From Streptomyces sp. NRRL S-37 (GTDB taxonomy: Bacteria > Actinomycetota > Actinomycetes > Streptomycetales > Streptomycetaceae), in the NCBI RefSeq assembly GCF_000721605.1, contig NZ_JOIZ01000019.1, forward strand, positions 124,001 to 188,000: a stretch of DNA of 64,000 nt. The letters are read 5' to 3'. This document shows, in pieces, positions 52,679 to 60,809 of the stretch. The notes beneath the pieces were generated by a model. That model worked only from the letters and a program-made list of their open reading frames with translations. It ran no database searches and was not told the DNA's origin. Each line of letters opens with the position of its first letter. The first letter of the stretch is position 1. The translations under genes and the position numbers were made by a program.

Positions 52679-54286
52679 ATGGCGAGTGTCCAACTTCCCC
52701 ACACACGCGTGCTGTTGTTGCCGGCCATAGTGATGGCCGCGGCGACCGGAGCCGCCGTCGCCCTGGTGACGGAGCCCGCCCGGATCGCCGTCGGCGTGTG
52801 CGGCGCCGTCGCGACCCTGCTGGTGACCGCCGCCGCGGCCGAGGCGGTGCGCCGCGGCCGGTTCCTGCGCGAGGCGCGGGCCGAGCACGAACGTCACCGT
52901 GCGTACCTGGAGTCCAGGATCGCCGCCCACGACACGGAGACGGACCACTTCATCAACCAGGTCGCCCCCGCCGCCCTGCACCACCTGCACAGCGGCAACG
53001 ACCCCGACGAGGTGCTGCGCGCCCTGCCCCGGCTCAACCCGGCCTGGCGCGACCTGCCGGAGTACCAGCTCCGGATGCTGCGGACGATGCTCAAGATCAT
53101 CGACGACGAGGAGAACCTGCGCGACTCCGCCCAGCGCTCCTTCGTCAGCATCGCCCGCCGCGTCCAGGCGATCGTCCACCAGCAGGCCAAGGAACTCCGC
53201 GAGATGGAGGAGGACCACGGCCGCAACCCCGAGGTCTTCGACGACCTGCTGCGCATCGACCACGGCACCGCGCTGATCGGCCGCCTCGCCGACTCCATCT
53301 CCGTCCTCGGCGGCGGCCGTCCCGGACGCCAGTGGCCCAAGCCCGTCGCGCTCTACAGCGTGCTGCGCGGCGCCATGTCCCGCATCCTCGAGTACCGCCG
53401 CATCGACCTGAAGTCGATCGCCAAGATCAACATCAAGGGCATCTACGTCGAACCGGTCATCCACGCCGCCGCCGAGATCCTCGACAACGCCACCCGCTAC
53501 TCCCCGCCGACCTCCAAGGTGAGCGTCACCGCCACCGAGGTGCAGACCGGCGTCGCCATCGAGATCGAGGACGCCGGCGTCAGCCTCGACGAGCAGGCCC
53601 GCGCCCGCATCGAGGGCATCCTCGAACAGGCCCAGAAGGGCACCGACCTCCAGGAGATCGGGGAGAACCCGCGCCTCGGCCTCGCCGTCGTCGGCCGCCT
53701 CTGCACCGCCTTCAACATGCAGGTCTCGCTGCGCGCCTCCGCCTACGGCGGCGTCCGCGCCGTCCTCGTCGTCCCCAGCGAGATGATCACCGACGAACCC
53801 GGCGTGGGCCTCGCCCACGGCATCGGGGCGACCTCCGTGCCCCGTCCGGTCGACGCCCTGCCGGGCCCGGAGCGCACCCCCAAGAAGCGCCGCCCCACCA
53901 GCCCTCGCATCCCCGCCACCGTCTCCATGGAGGACGACGTCCCCGAGGTCACCGAGTGGACCGCGGGCGGACTGCCCCAGCGCCGCAGCCGGGTGAAGAC
54001 CCCGATCCACCAGCGGTACGCCGAGCAGGCGGCCGCCGAACGGGCCGAGCGGGAGGCCAGGGAACGGGGCGAGGAGTACCACGACATCTGGGCCAGGCCC
54101 GAGCCCGAGAAGAAGCAGGACGACCGCGAACCCGGGCTGTGGGTCGACGCCTTCTGGGAAGGCATGCGCAAGGGCCTCGACCCGGGCGTCCCCACCACCG
54201 ACTTCACCCGGAACCCGACCGCCTACCTGCATCTCATCAACGAACCGGCCCGCACCGAGGCCGATGACGAGGGGGACCTCAAGTGA
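52679..54286 (+). CDS. cvnA9: Conservon CvnA9/RarA sensor-kinase-like ATPase
   Basis: A 535-residue membrane protein resembling a histidine kinase. Two N-terminal membrane helices (about 10-55, VLLLPAIVMAAATGAAVAL and IAVGVCGAVATLLVTAAAA) are followed by a helical segment, then a GHKL ATPase domain with the N box AAEILDNATRYSPP and the G-box-like NPRLGLAVVGRL. The C-terminal 130 residues are charged and disordered. The ATG at 52679 follows AGAGGG. It overlaps cvnB9 by four bases. By order and content the operon is conservon 9 (rarABCDE), which in S. coelicolor represses aerial growth in a nutrient-dependent way. Confidence 0.92.
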   Translation: MASVQLPHTRVLLLPAIVMAAATGAAVALVTEPARIAVGVCGAVATLLVTAAAAEAVRRGRFLREARAEHERHRAYLESRIAAHDTETDHFINQVAPAALHHLHSGNDPDEVLRALPRLNPAWRDLPEYQLRMLRTMLKIIDDEENLRDSAQRSFVSIARRVQAIVHQQAKELREMEEDHGRNPEVFDDLLRIDHGTALIGRLADSISVLGGGRPGRQWPKPVALYSVLRGAMSRILEYRRIDLKSIAKINIKGIYVEPVIHAAAEILDNATRYSPPTSKVSVTATEVQTGVAIEIEDAGVSLDEQARARIEGILEQAQKGTDLQEIGENPRLGLAVVGRLCTAFNMQVSLRASAYGGVRAVLVVPSEMITDEPGVGLAHGIGATSVPRPVDALPGPERTPKKRRPTSPRIPATVSMEDDVPEVTEWTAGGLPQRRSRVKTPIHQRYAEQAAAERAEREARERGEEYHDIWARPEPEKKQDDREPGLWVDAFWEGMRKGLDPGVPTTDFTRNPTAYLHLINEPARTEADDEGDLK

Positions 54287-54690
54287 TCCAGCAACGAGCC
54301 AACTTCGACTGGATGCTCAAGGAGCTCGCCGACGGCGTACCCGGCGTCGAGATGATCGTGGTGCTCTCCGCCGACGGTCTGCGCATCGCCCGCTACGGCG
54401 GCGAGCCGGACGCCGCCGACCGGGTCGCCGCGGCCTGTGCGGGCGTACAGAGCCTCGCCGGGGCCGTGGCCCAGGAACTCCCGTACGGCAACGGTGAGAT
54501 GAAGATGGTGCTCATCGAGATCAACGAGGGCTACTTCTACCTGATGGCGGCCGGCGCCAACGCCTACCTCGCGGTGCTCTCCGACATGACCTGCGAACCG
54601 GGCCGCATGGGTGGCATGATGCGCGACCTCGTCGTCCGTATCGGCGCCCATCTGACCAGTCCGCCCCGACGGAACGGGCAGACCGTATGA
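54283..54690 (+). CDS. cvnB9: Conservon CvnB9/RarB roadblock/LC7 protein
   Basis: A 135-residue roadblock/LC7-domain protein, related to MglB-type regulators of small GTPases. The domain spans residues 5-120 (FDWMLKELADGVPGVEMIVVLSADGLRIA across the first strands; GYFYLMAAGANAYLAVLSD). The GTG start overlaps the cvnA9 stop (GTGA) and its own stop overlaps the cvnC9 ATG (ATGA), showing tight coupling. It probably modulates the GTPase CvnD9. Confidence 0.94.
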   Translation: MIQQRANFDWMLKELADGVPGVEMIVVLSADGLRIARYGGEPDAADRVAAACAGVQSLAGAVAQELPYGNGEMKMVLIEINEGYFYLMAAGANAYLAVLSDMTCEPGRMGGMMRDLVVRIGAHLTSPPRRNGQTV

Positions 54691-55097
54691 CTCCTCCGCG
54701 ACGCCAGAGGCGCTTCCCCCAGGAGGGCCCCCCTCCGCAGCCGGCCGCACCGGCCAGGAAGGAGGGTGAGGGCGGCAACCCGGAGCGGCTGTACGTCGTC
54801 ACCGGACCGGACGGCGAACGCGCCGACCTCGATCTCGTCACGCTGATCGTGGCCGGCTCCCCGGACCCCCCGCCCTCCGCCGGCCCCGAGCAGGCGGCGC
54901 TGCTCCGGCTCTGCGCCGCCCCCCTGTCCGTGGCCGAGCTGTCGGCCTATCTCAACCTGCCGTTCAGCGCGGTGACCGTGCTGATCACCGAGATGCTGGC
55001 GGCGGAACTGGTCCAGGCGCGCTCCCCGATCGTCCGCAAGGCGCTGCCCGACCGTTCCCTTCTCGAAGCGGTGATGCATGGACTTCAAAGGCTCTGA
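54687..55097 (+). CDS. cvnC9: Conservon CvnC9/RarC DUF742 protein
   Basis: A 136-residue DUF742 protein. A disordered basic N-terminus precedes the conserved domain (PERLYVVTGPDGERADLDLVTLIV; LSVAELSAYLNLPFSAVTVLITEML), which looks like a winged helix; the chain ends LLEAVMHGLQRL. It overlaps cvnB9 by four bases and cvnD9 by 20. The molecular role in the conservon is not settled; it may be an adaptor. Confidence 0.93.
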   Translation: MTPPRRQRRFPQEGPPPQPAAPARKEGEGGNPERLYVVTGPDGERADLDLVTLIVAGSPDPPPSAGPEQAALLRLCAAPLSVAELSAYLNLPFSAVTVLITEMLAAELVQARSPIVRKALPDRSLLEAVMHGLQRL

Positions 55098-55698
55098 GAC
55101 CATCCCGGGCCCCCGCGCCGAGGACCAGTTGCCGCACACGGCACAGGCCGCGGTGAAGATCGTGATCGTGGGCGGATTCGGGGTCGGCAAGACGACCATG
55201 GTCGGCTCGGTCAGCGAGATCAAACCGCTGACCACCGAGGAGACCATGACGCAGGCCGGCGTCGGGGTCGACGACAACTTCGGTTCCGCGTCCAAGACGG
55301 CCACCACGGTCGCCATGGACTTCGGCCGTATCAAGATCACGGACCAGCTGGTGCTGTACCTGTTCGGCACCCCCGGCCAGGAGCGCTTCTGGTTCCTGTG
55401 GAACGGGCTGTTCGAGGGGGCGCTCGGCGCGGTCGTGCTGGTCGACACCCGCCGCCTCGAAGTCAGCTTCGACGTCATGGGGCGGCTGGAGGAGCGCGGT
55501 GTGCCGTTCGTCGTCGCCGTCAACTCCTTCCCGGACGCCCCGCGTTACCCCATCGCGGACCTGCGGTCCGCCCTCGACCTGTCCGAGCAGATCCCGATCA
55601 TGGAGTGCGACGTGCGGCGCCGCGCCTCCAGCCGTGACGTGCTGATGACCCTGATGCGGTTCCTGCACTCGCTCGCCATGACGGGCTCGCTCACCTGA
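55078..55698 (+). CDS. cvnD9: Conservon CvnD9/RarD small GTPase
   Basis: A 206-residue Ras-like GTPase of the MglA/conservon class. The P loop is VGGFGVGKTTMVGSV (about 31-45), switch II DxxG is replaced by LYLFGTPGQERFWF, and the base-recognition motif is VNSFPD rather than the usual NKxD. It starts inside cvnC9 with a 20-base overlap. It is thought to be the output switch of the conservon, regulated by CvnB9. Confidence 0.94.
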   Translation: MDFKGSETIPGPRAEDQLPHTAQAAVKIVIVGGFGVGKTTMVGSVSEIKPLTTEETMTQAGVGVDDNFGSASKTATTVAMDFGRIKITDQLVLYLFGTPGQERFWFLWNGLFEGALGAVVLVDTRRLEVSFDVMGRLEERGVPFVVAVNSFPDAPRYPIADLRSALDLSEQIPIMECDVRRRASSRDVLMTLMRFLHSLAMTGSLT

Positions 55699-55752
55699 CC
55701 CCGGGATCCCTCTCCCGCACCGGACCCCGCTTTCCCCCTCGGAGCGACCACT

Positions 55753-57258
55753 GTGACGCCTGAACCCACCTCCCTGACGGGAGACTCCCCGGCCGGAACG
55801 GACGCCCCCCGCCCCGGCCCGCCCCCCGGCTGCCCCGCACACGGCAAGGGCCCCGGCGGGCTGAGCCGGCTGCACGAGTCGGAGGACCTGAAGAAGCTGT
55901 ACGAGGAACTGCGGGCCGAACACGGTCCGGTGGCACCCGCGCTGATCCACGACGACGTGCCGGTGTGGGTGGTCCTCGGCCACGCCGAGAGCCAGCAACT
56001 GGTGCGCACCCCCGCGCAGTACTGCAAGGACAGCCGCATCTGGTCCGCGCTCGCGGAAGGACTGGTCAAGCCCGACCATCCGCTGATGCCGCACATCGCC
56101 TGGCAGCCGATGTGCGCCCACGCCGAGGGCGACGAGCACCGGCGGCTGCGCGGCGCCATCGACGCCGCCGTGGCGGCCACCGACTTCCGCGGCCTGCGCC
56201 GGCACGTCAACCGCAGCGTGCAGCGCGTCGTCAACCGGTTCTGCGAGGCGGGCGAGGCCGAGCTGGTCGGCCAGTACGCCGAGCACCTGCCCATGGCCGT
56301 GATGTGCCACGTCCTCGGCATGCCCGACGAGTACGACGACCGGATGGTCGAGGCCGCCCGCGACATGATCAGGGGCACCGAGACCGCGATCGCCAGCAAC
56401 GCCTACGTCATGGAGGCCCTGGAACGCCTCACGGCCCGCAGCCGGGCCCAGCCGCTGGACGACTTCACCGGCCACCTCGTCAGGCACCCGGCCGGACTGA
56501 CCGACGAGGAGATCGCCCAGCACCTCCGCGTGGTGCTCATCGCCGCCTACGAGGCCACCGCCAACCTCCTCGCCAACGTGCTGCGCCAGGTGCTGATCGA
56601 CCCGCGCTTCCGCTCCCAGCTCAACGGCGGCCAGATGACCGTGCCCCAGGCGGTGGAACAACTGCTCTGGGACGAACCGCCTTTCAGTACCATCTTCGCC
56701 TACTACGCCAAGCAGGACACGGAGCTCGGCGGCCAGCGCATCCGCAAGGGCGACGCCCTGCTGTTCGCACCCGCGCCGGCCAACGTCGACCCCCGGGTAC
56801 GCCCCGACCCGACCGCCGACATGCAGGGCAACCGCTCGCACCTCGCCTTCGGCGGGGGCGCGCACGAGTGCCCCGGCCAGGACATCGGCCGCGTGGTCGC
56901 CGAAGTCGGTGTCGACGCCCTGCTCATGCGGCTGCCCGACGTCGAACTGAGCATCGACGAGGAGCGGCTGACCTTCACCGAGTCCATCGCCTCGCGACAT
57001 CTCGTGGAGCTGCCCGTCCACTTCACACCCCGGCCGCAACAGGACGTGCTGCAGCGGCCCAGCCACGAGAACGACGCGCCCCCGCAGCAGGACTGGCACA
57101 TCGGCGTGAACCGGCCGGCGGCCACCGTGTCCCCCGCGCTGCCCGAGCCGGGCGCCGAGCCGCCCGCGCCGTCCCCCGCACCGGTGCCGCCGGTGACGGA
57201 ACCCGCCCCGCCGCAGGGCGCCTGGCAACGCTTCCTGCGCTGGTGGCGCGGTTACTGA
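55753..57258 (+). CDS. cvnE9: Conservon CvnE9/RarE cytochrome P450 (CYP157-like)
   Basis: A 501-residue P450. The heme-binding loop is AFGGGAHECPGQD with Cys373 as the axial ligand, and the I helix reads IAAYEATANLLANVLRQ. In the K helix the near-universal Glu-x-x-Arg is replaced by EQLLW (302-306). The same substitution type has been described for the CYP157 family of S. coelicolor, so this is a conserved feature, not an error. A Pro-rich tail of about 70 residues ends WQRFLRWWRGY. The GTG at 55753 lies 54 bases after cvnD9. Its stop overlaps the stop of the convergent rluA-like gene by seven bases. Whether it is catalytic is open. Confidence 0.93.
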   Translation: MTPEPTSLTGDSPAGTDAPRPGPPPGCPAHGKGPGGLSRLHESEDLKKLYEELRAEHGPVAPALIHDDVPVWVVLGHAESQQLVRTPAQYCKDSRIWSALAEGLVKPDHPLMPHIAWQPMCAHAEGDEHRRLRGAIDAAVAATDFRGLRRHVNRSVQRVVNRFCEAGEAELVGQYAEHLPMAVMCHVLGMPDEYDDRMVEAARDMIRGTETAIASNAYVMEALERLTARSRAQPLDDFTGHLVRHPAGLTDEEIAQHLRVVLIAAYEATANLLANVLRQVLIDPRFRSQLNGGQMTVPQAVEQLLWDEPPFSTIFAYYAKQDTELGGQRIRKGDALLFAPAPANVDPRVRPDPTADMQGNRSHLAFGGGAHECPGQDIGRVVAEVGVDALLMRLPDVELSIDEERLTFTESIASRHLVELPVHFTPRPQQDVLQRPSHENDAPPQQDWHIGVNRPAATVSPALPEPGAEPPAPSPAPVPPVTEPAPPQGAWQRFLRWWRGY

Positions 57259-58205
57259 CCGGTCGCCCAGTCCTCGTACGAGGACCATGCCGCGAGCACC
57301 CGGCCACTGGTGAACCGGTGCTCCGCACCCGTCACCGGATCGGTGAACTCCAGCCTCCGCGCCAGCAGTTGCAGCGGACGCCGGAAATCACCGGCCGGGA
57401 CGGGGGCGGCCACCTCGGGGTACAGCGGATCGCCGAGGATCGGCACACCCAGGGCGTTCATGTGCACCCGCAGCTGATGGGTCTGCCCGGTGCCGGGCAC
57501 CAGCCGGTACCGGCCGAGGCCGTCGGCCCGGTGGGCGGCGAGTTCGATCCGCGTCACCGCGTTCGGCTCGCCCTCGACCTCCTCGGCGGTCAGCACCCCC
57601 CGCTCCTTCACGATCCGGCTGCGCACGGTCCGGGGCAGGTCCAGGGCCGGGTCGTACGGGGCGACGGCCTCGTACTCCTTGCGCACCAGCCGGTCGCGGA
57701 ACAGCGTCTGGTAGGCCCCGCGCTCCCCGGGCCGCACCGTGAACAGCACCAGGCCCGCGGTGAGCCGGTCCAGGCGGTGCGCGGCGCCCAGCTCCGGGAC
57801 GCCCAGCTCACGGCGGAGCCGGGCGAGCGCGGTCTGGGTGACGTGGCCGCCGCGCGGGGTGGTGGCCAGGAAGTGGGGCTTGTCGACGACGACGATGTGC
57901 TCGTCCCGGTGCACGACCTCCAGCGGGAACGGCACCGGCACCTCGGCGGGCGGCTCACGGTGGAACCACACGTACATGCCGGGTGCGTACGGGGTGTCCG
58001 CCGGTACGGACCGTCCGTCCGCCCCGACGATCAGGCCCGCGGCGAACATCCCGTCCACGACCCCGGGGCCGGCGGCCGAGAGCCGCTGCGCCAGGTGCTC
58101 CCGTACCGTGGCCCACCGGTCCCCGGCGGGCAGCCGGACCCGTACCGGGTCCACACCGTCGCGCTGCGGCAGGGGGGAGGGCGGGGCCGGCCGTCTGCGT
58201 CTCAC
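57252..58205 (-). CDS. RluA-family pseudouridine synthase
   Basis: A 317-residue enzyme that isomerises uridine to pseudouridine in rRNA or tRNA. The catalytic Asp is in ELGAAHRLDRLTAGLVLF; other family parts are VVVDKPHFLATTPRGG, RLVPGTGQTHQLRVHMNALGVPILGDPLY over the substrate loop, and LLARRLEFTDP. The N-terminus (about 1-85) resembles an S4-like domain. I prefer the GTG at 58205, which has a TACGCT -10 at leaderless distance on the minus strand; a TTG at 58214 is an alternative. The gene converges on and overlaps the P450 gene by seven bases. The RNA target is not evident. Confidence 0.9.
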   Translation of the reverse strand: MRRRRPAPPSPLPQRDGVDPVRVRLPAGDRWATVREHLAQRLSAAGPGVVDGMFAAGLIVGADGRSVPADTPYAPGMYVWFHREPPAEVPVPFPLEVVHRDEHIVVVDKPHFLATTPRGGHVTQTALARLRRELGVPELGAAHRLDRLTAGLVLFTVRPGERGAYQTLFRDRLVRKEYEAVAPYDPALDLPRTVRSRIVKERGVLTAEEVEGEPNAVTRIELAAHRADGLGRYRLVPGTGQTHQLRVHMNALGVPILGDPLYPEVAAPVPAGDFRRPLQLLARRLEFTDPVTGAEHRFTSGRVLAAWSSYEDWATGQ

Positions 58206-58228
58206 ACCGGGCAAGCGTACGGGGCCGC

Positions 58229-58498
58229 TCAGCCGTGGTTCCCGGTCGCCCGTCTCAGCTCCGCCTCGACCTCGTGGAGCGGTCTGCCCTCGGCCCGGGC
58301 GTACTCGGTCACCGCGAGGCGGACGTCACGGGCGAGGTCGCGCCAGGCCCGCCAGGCGGTCTCCCAGGTGGCGGTCTGGCGGGCGCTCCACTGGGTCCGG
58401 GCGGGCGGGCCGTAGGCGTCCCGCAGGTGCCGGACCCGGGAGTGCGCCTCGTCCGCCGCGCGCTGCTTGGCCACGAGCTCGTCGAAGGTGTGTGCCAC
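58229..58498 (-). CDS. Small helical hypothetical protein
   Basis: An 89-residue protein starting at a GTG with AGGAT nine bases upstream. It is predicted to be almost all helix (HTFDELVAKQRAADEAHSRV, TATWETAWRAWRDLARDVRL) with several Trp residues. It lies 23 bases upstream of the pseudouridine synthase gene on the same strand and may be co-transcribed. No family is recognised. Confidence 0.6.
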   Translation of the reverse strand: MAHTFDELVAKQRAADEAHSRVRHLRDAYGPPARTQWSARQTATWETAWRAWRDLARDVRLAVTEYARAEGRPLHEVEAELRRATGNHG

Positions 58499-58937
58499 GC
58501 GGCCGGATCCTGGGGCAGCGCCCCGCCTCCGGCCGGCCCGCCACGCCGCCGGGCGCGGCCCGATGGGCCACGGTTCACTCGATCGGCCCGCCGGGCGGAC
58601 GTACGGGGCGCGCTGTGCGGGTGCCCCGGTGTGGGTGTGGGCCGGGGGTGGGTTGCGCTGCCCGGCGCTTGCGGGGTGCCGTCGCGCCCACCCGTGCCGC
58701 CCTGCGGCACGACTGCCCGCGGATCGCCGGGAGTGGCACGGCTGCCCGCGGATCGCCGGGAGTGGCACGGCTGCCCGCGGATCGCCGGGAGTGGCACGGC
58801 TGCCCGCGGATCGCGGCGGCGTGCGGCTGCCTGTGACTTCGGTGGGGCGCAGGCGCGTACGGTCTCCCGGAACGCGTGCCGCGGTGGGCGCTGCGCCAGC
58901 CCCACCGGACCGGCACCGTGACCGTGCGGTCAAAAGG
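58499..58937. other. 439-base gap with composite dispersed repeat
   Basis: No credible gene. It contains one 52-bp-type unit (about 58620-58690), a 29-bp tandem array, and near 58885-58915 a segment like the 36-bp array after prcA. Order and orientation are the reverse of the gap at 38.2-39.0 kb. Confidence 0.65.
58713..58815. repeat. 29-bp tandem repeat, 3.5 copies
   Basis: Exact adjacent copies at 58713-58741, 58742-58770 and 58771-58799, plus a partial copy to 58815. The unit contains CTGCCCGCGGATCGCC and GGGAGTGGCACGG. It is preceded by CGTGCCGCCCTGCGGCACGA, a short palindrome shared with the other two repeat gaps. Confidence 0.85.
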
Positions 58938-59783
58938 TCAGGCGGAGGTCTTCGCGCCTTCCTGCTCCGCCTCGATGCGGGCGTTCCAGTCGCGCTTGGA
59001 GGCCTGCCAGCCGTCCTCGTTGTGGCCGAGCCGCCAGTAACCGGAGATCGACAGGTCCTCGCGCGGAATGCCGCGCTCGACCCGCAGCAGACGGCGCAGC
59101 TCCTTCACGAAGTGGGCCTCGCCGTGGACGAAGGCGTGCACCCGGCCCTCCGGGAAGTCGAGACCCCGGACGGCCTCCACCAGGGCCTCGCCGACGGGCC
59201 GGGCGCCACGGTGCAGCCAGCGGACCTCCACATCGGAGTCGATCTTCTGCTCCTCGTCGGGGCCGGAGACCTCCAGGAAGGCGAACGCCCTGGCGCCGTG
59301 CGGCAGCGCCTCCAGCGAGCGGGCGATCGCGGGCAGCGCGCTCTCGTCACCGGCGAGCAGGTGCCAGTCGGCGGCCGGGTCGGGCGCGTAGGCGCCGCCG
59401 GGACCCAGGAACCGGACGACCTCGCCCGGCCGGACGTTCACCGCCCAGGGGCCGGCCAGGCCCTCGTCGCCGTGGACCACGAAGTCCAGGGTCAGCTCAC
59501 GGTGCTCGGCGTCCCACTGGCGCACCGTGTACGTCCGGGTCACCGGCCACTGCTCGCGCGGGAGCTCCTCACGGATGCGCTGGAGGTCGAAGGGCTCCGG
59601 ATACGCCGCCCCCGCGGCCGGGAACAGGAGCTTGACGTAGTGATCCGTGCAGGTGTCCGCCGAGAAATCGGAGAGCCCCTCACCACCGAGCACCACGCGC
59701 TGCATGTGCGGGGTCAGCCGCTCGGTGCGGACGACCTCAGCGGTGTGCGGCGTGCGCGGTGCGCGTACCGGTCGCTCTGCCAT
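58938..59783 (-). CDS. Siderophore-interacting protein (ferric-siderophore reductase)
   Basis: A 281-residue flavoenzyme of the SIP/ViuB family, which reduces ferric siderophores in the cytoplasm to release iron. The FAD-binding motif is VTRTYTVRQWD (RxYT). It is followed by LDFVVHGDEGLAGPWA and the NAD(P)H domain WHLLAGDESALPAIARSLEAL, then the C-terminal SIP helix SISGYWRLGHNEDGW. The ATG at 59783 follows GGGAGG. An iron box lies just upstream, so it should be induced when iron is scarce. Confidence 0.94.
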   Translation of the reverse strand: MAERPVRAPRTPHTAEVVRTERLTPHMQRVVLGGEGLSDFSADTCTDHYVKLLFPAAGAAYPEPFDLQRIREELPREQWPVTRTYTVRQWDAEHRELTLDFVVHGDEGLAGPWAVNVRPGEVVRFLGPGGAYAPDPAADWHLLAGDESALPAIARSLEALPHGARAFAFLEVSGPDEEQKIDSDVEVRWLHRGARPVGEALVEAVRGLDFPEGRVHAFVHGEAHFVKELRRLLRVERGIPREDLSISGYWRLGHNEDGWQASKRDWNARIEAEQEGAKTSA

Positions 59784-59802
59784 GAGGAGCCTCCCAGCTG
59801 TC

Positions 59803-59824
59803 ATAGTTAGGGTTACCTAAGCTA
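59803..59824. promoter_or_regulatory. Iron box (DmdR/IdeR operator)
   Basis: TAGTTAGGGTTACCTAAGCTA contains the palindrome TTAGG-GTTA-CCTAA (59807-59820), close to the DtxR-family consensus in streptomycetes. It is 20-40 bases upstream of the siderophore-interacting protein start. Confidence 0.8.
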
Positions 59825-59888
59825 GCACCTCGGTCCCGGTCGACACCTCGTCGGCGGACATCCCGCCCGGTTCAGCGCTGTGCGCGGC

Positions 59889-60809
59889 TCACGCCGAGAG
59901 GGTCGTCAGCAGGCGCTGCAGCGAGCCGCCCAGACCCCAGCGGGCGGCCAGGGACTCCACCCCGGCCGGGTCACGCGGCCCGTGGGGCAGCGCCGTGTCG
60001 ACGTCCGGGAGTGGGACGTCGTCCGCGACCCGGACGACCTTCGGGGCGACCGCGAGATACGGCCGCGCCTCGTCCAGACGCTTGCGCTGCGACGGCGTGA
60101 GCCTGGCCCGCGGGTCGTCCACGGCCGCCAGGATCCCGGCCAGGTCGCCGAACTCGGCCAGCAGCTTGGCCGCCGTCTTCTCCCCGATGCCCGGCACACC
60201 CGGCAGACCGTCGCTCGGATCACCGCGCAGCAGCGCCAGATCCGCGTACCCCCCGCCGTCCACCCCATACTTCTCGCGCAGCACGGCCTCGTCGGTGACC
60301 TGGAGCGTGCCGACGCCCTTCAGCGGATACAGCACGCGCACCCCGCGCGCGTCGTCCACCAGCTGGTACAGATCGCGGTCACCGGTGACGATGTCGACCG
60401 GTCCGCCGGCGCGGCCGGTGAACGTGCCGATCACGTCGTCCGCCTCGTACCCGGCGACCCCCACCCGCGCGATGCCCACCGCGTCGAGCACGCTCTCGAT
60501 GACCGGCACCTGCGGGGAGAGCGTGTCGGGCACCTCCTCCTCGTCCGGGCCCGCCGGGCGCTCCTCGGCGACGCGGTGGGCCTTGTAGGAGGGGATCAGC
60601 TCCACCCGCCACTTCGGGCGCCAGTCGGCGTCCATGCAGGCGACCAGGTGGTCGGGGCGGTGGTCCTTGACCAGGCGGTCGATGAAGTCGAGCAGTCCGC
60701 GCACGGCGTTCACCGGGGTGCCGTCCGGGGCCCTGACGGAGTCCGGGACGCCGAAGTAGGCACGGAAGTACAGGGAAGCGGTGTCGAGAAGCATGAGTCG
60801 TCCGGTCAC
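59889..60809 (-). CDS. Stand-alone 5'-3' exonuclease (FEN-like)
   Basis: A 306-residue nuclease like the N-terminal domain of DNA polymerase I. It shows MLLDTASLYFRAYF, the acidic site in GVAGYEADDVIGTF and IVTGDRDLYQLVDD, and the helix-hairpin-helix LPGVPGIGEKTAAKLLAEFGDL. It probably removes RNA primers or flaps. I prefer the GTG at 60809, with a CATGAT -10 at leaderless distance; an ATG at 60794 is an alternative. The gap of 105 bases to the siderophore-interacting gene carries the iron box. Confidence 0.92.
   Translation of the reverse strand: MTGRLMLLDTASLYFRAYFGVPDSVRAPDGTPVNAVRGLLDFIDRLVKDHRPDHLVACMDADWRPKWRVELIPSYKAHRVAEERPAGPDEEEVPDTLSPQVPVIESVLDAVGIARVGVAGYEADDVIGTFTGRAGGPVDIVTGDRDLYQLVDDARGVRVLYPLKGVGTLQVTDEAVLREKYGVDGGGYADLALLRGDPSDGLPGVPGIGEKTAAKLLAEFGDLAGILAAVDDPRARLTPSQRKRLDEARPYLAVAPKVVRVADDVPLPDVDTALPHGPRDPAGVESLAARWGLGGSLQRLLTTLSA

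Noticed and set aside
55965..58415. 816-codon plus-strand frame running through the P450, pseudouridine synthase and small gene
   Set aside because: Arg/Pro-rich shadow translation crossing three genes on both strands.
58713..58815. 29-bp direct repeats suggesting a CRISPR array
   Set aside because: The units are directly adjacent with no spacers, and there are no cas genes. It is a simple tandem repeat.
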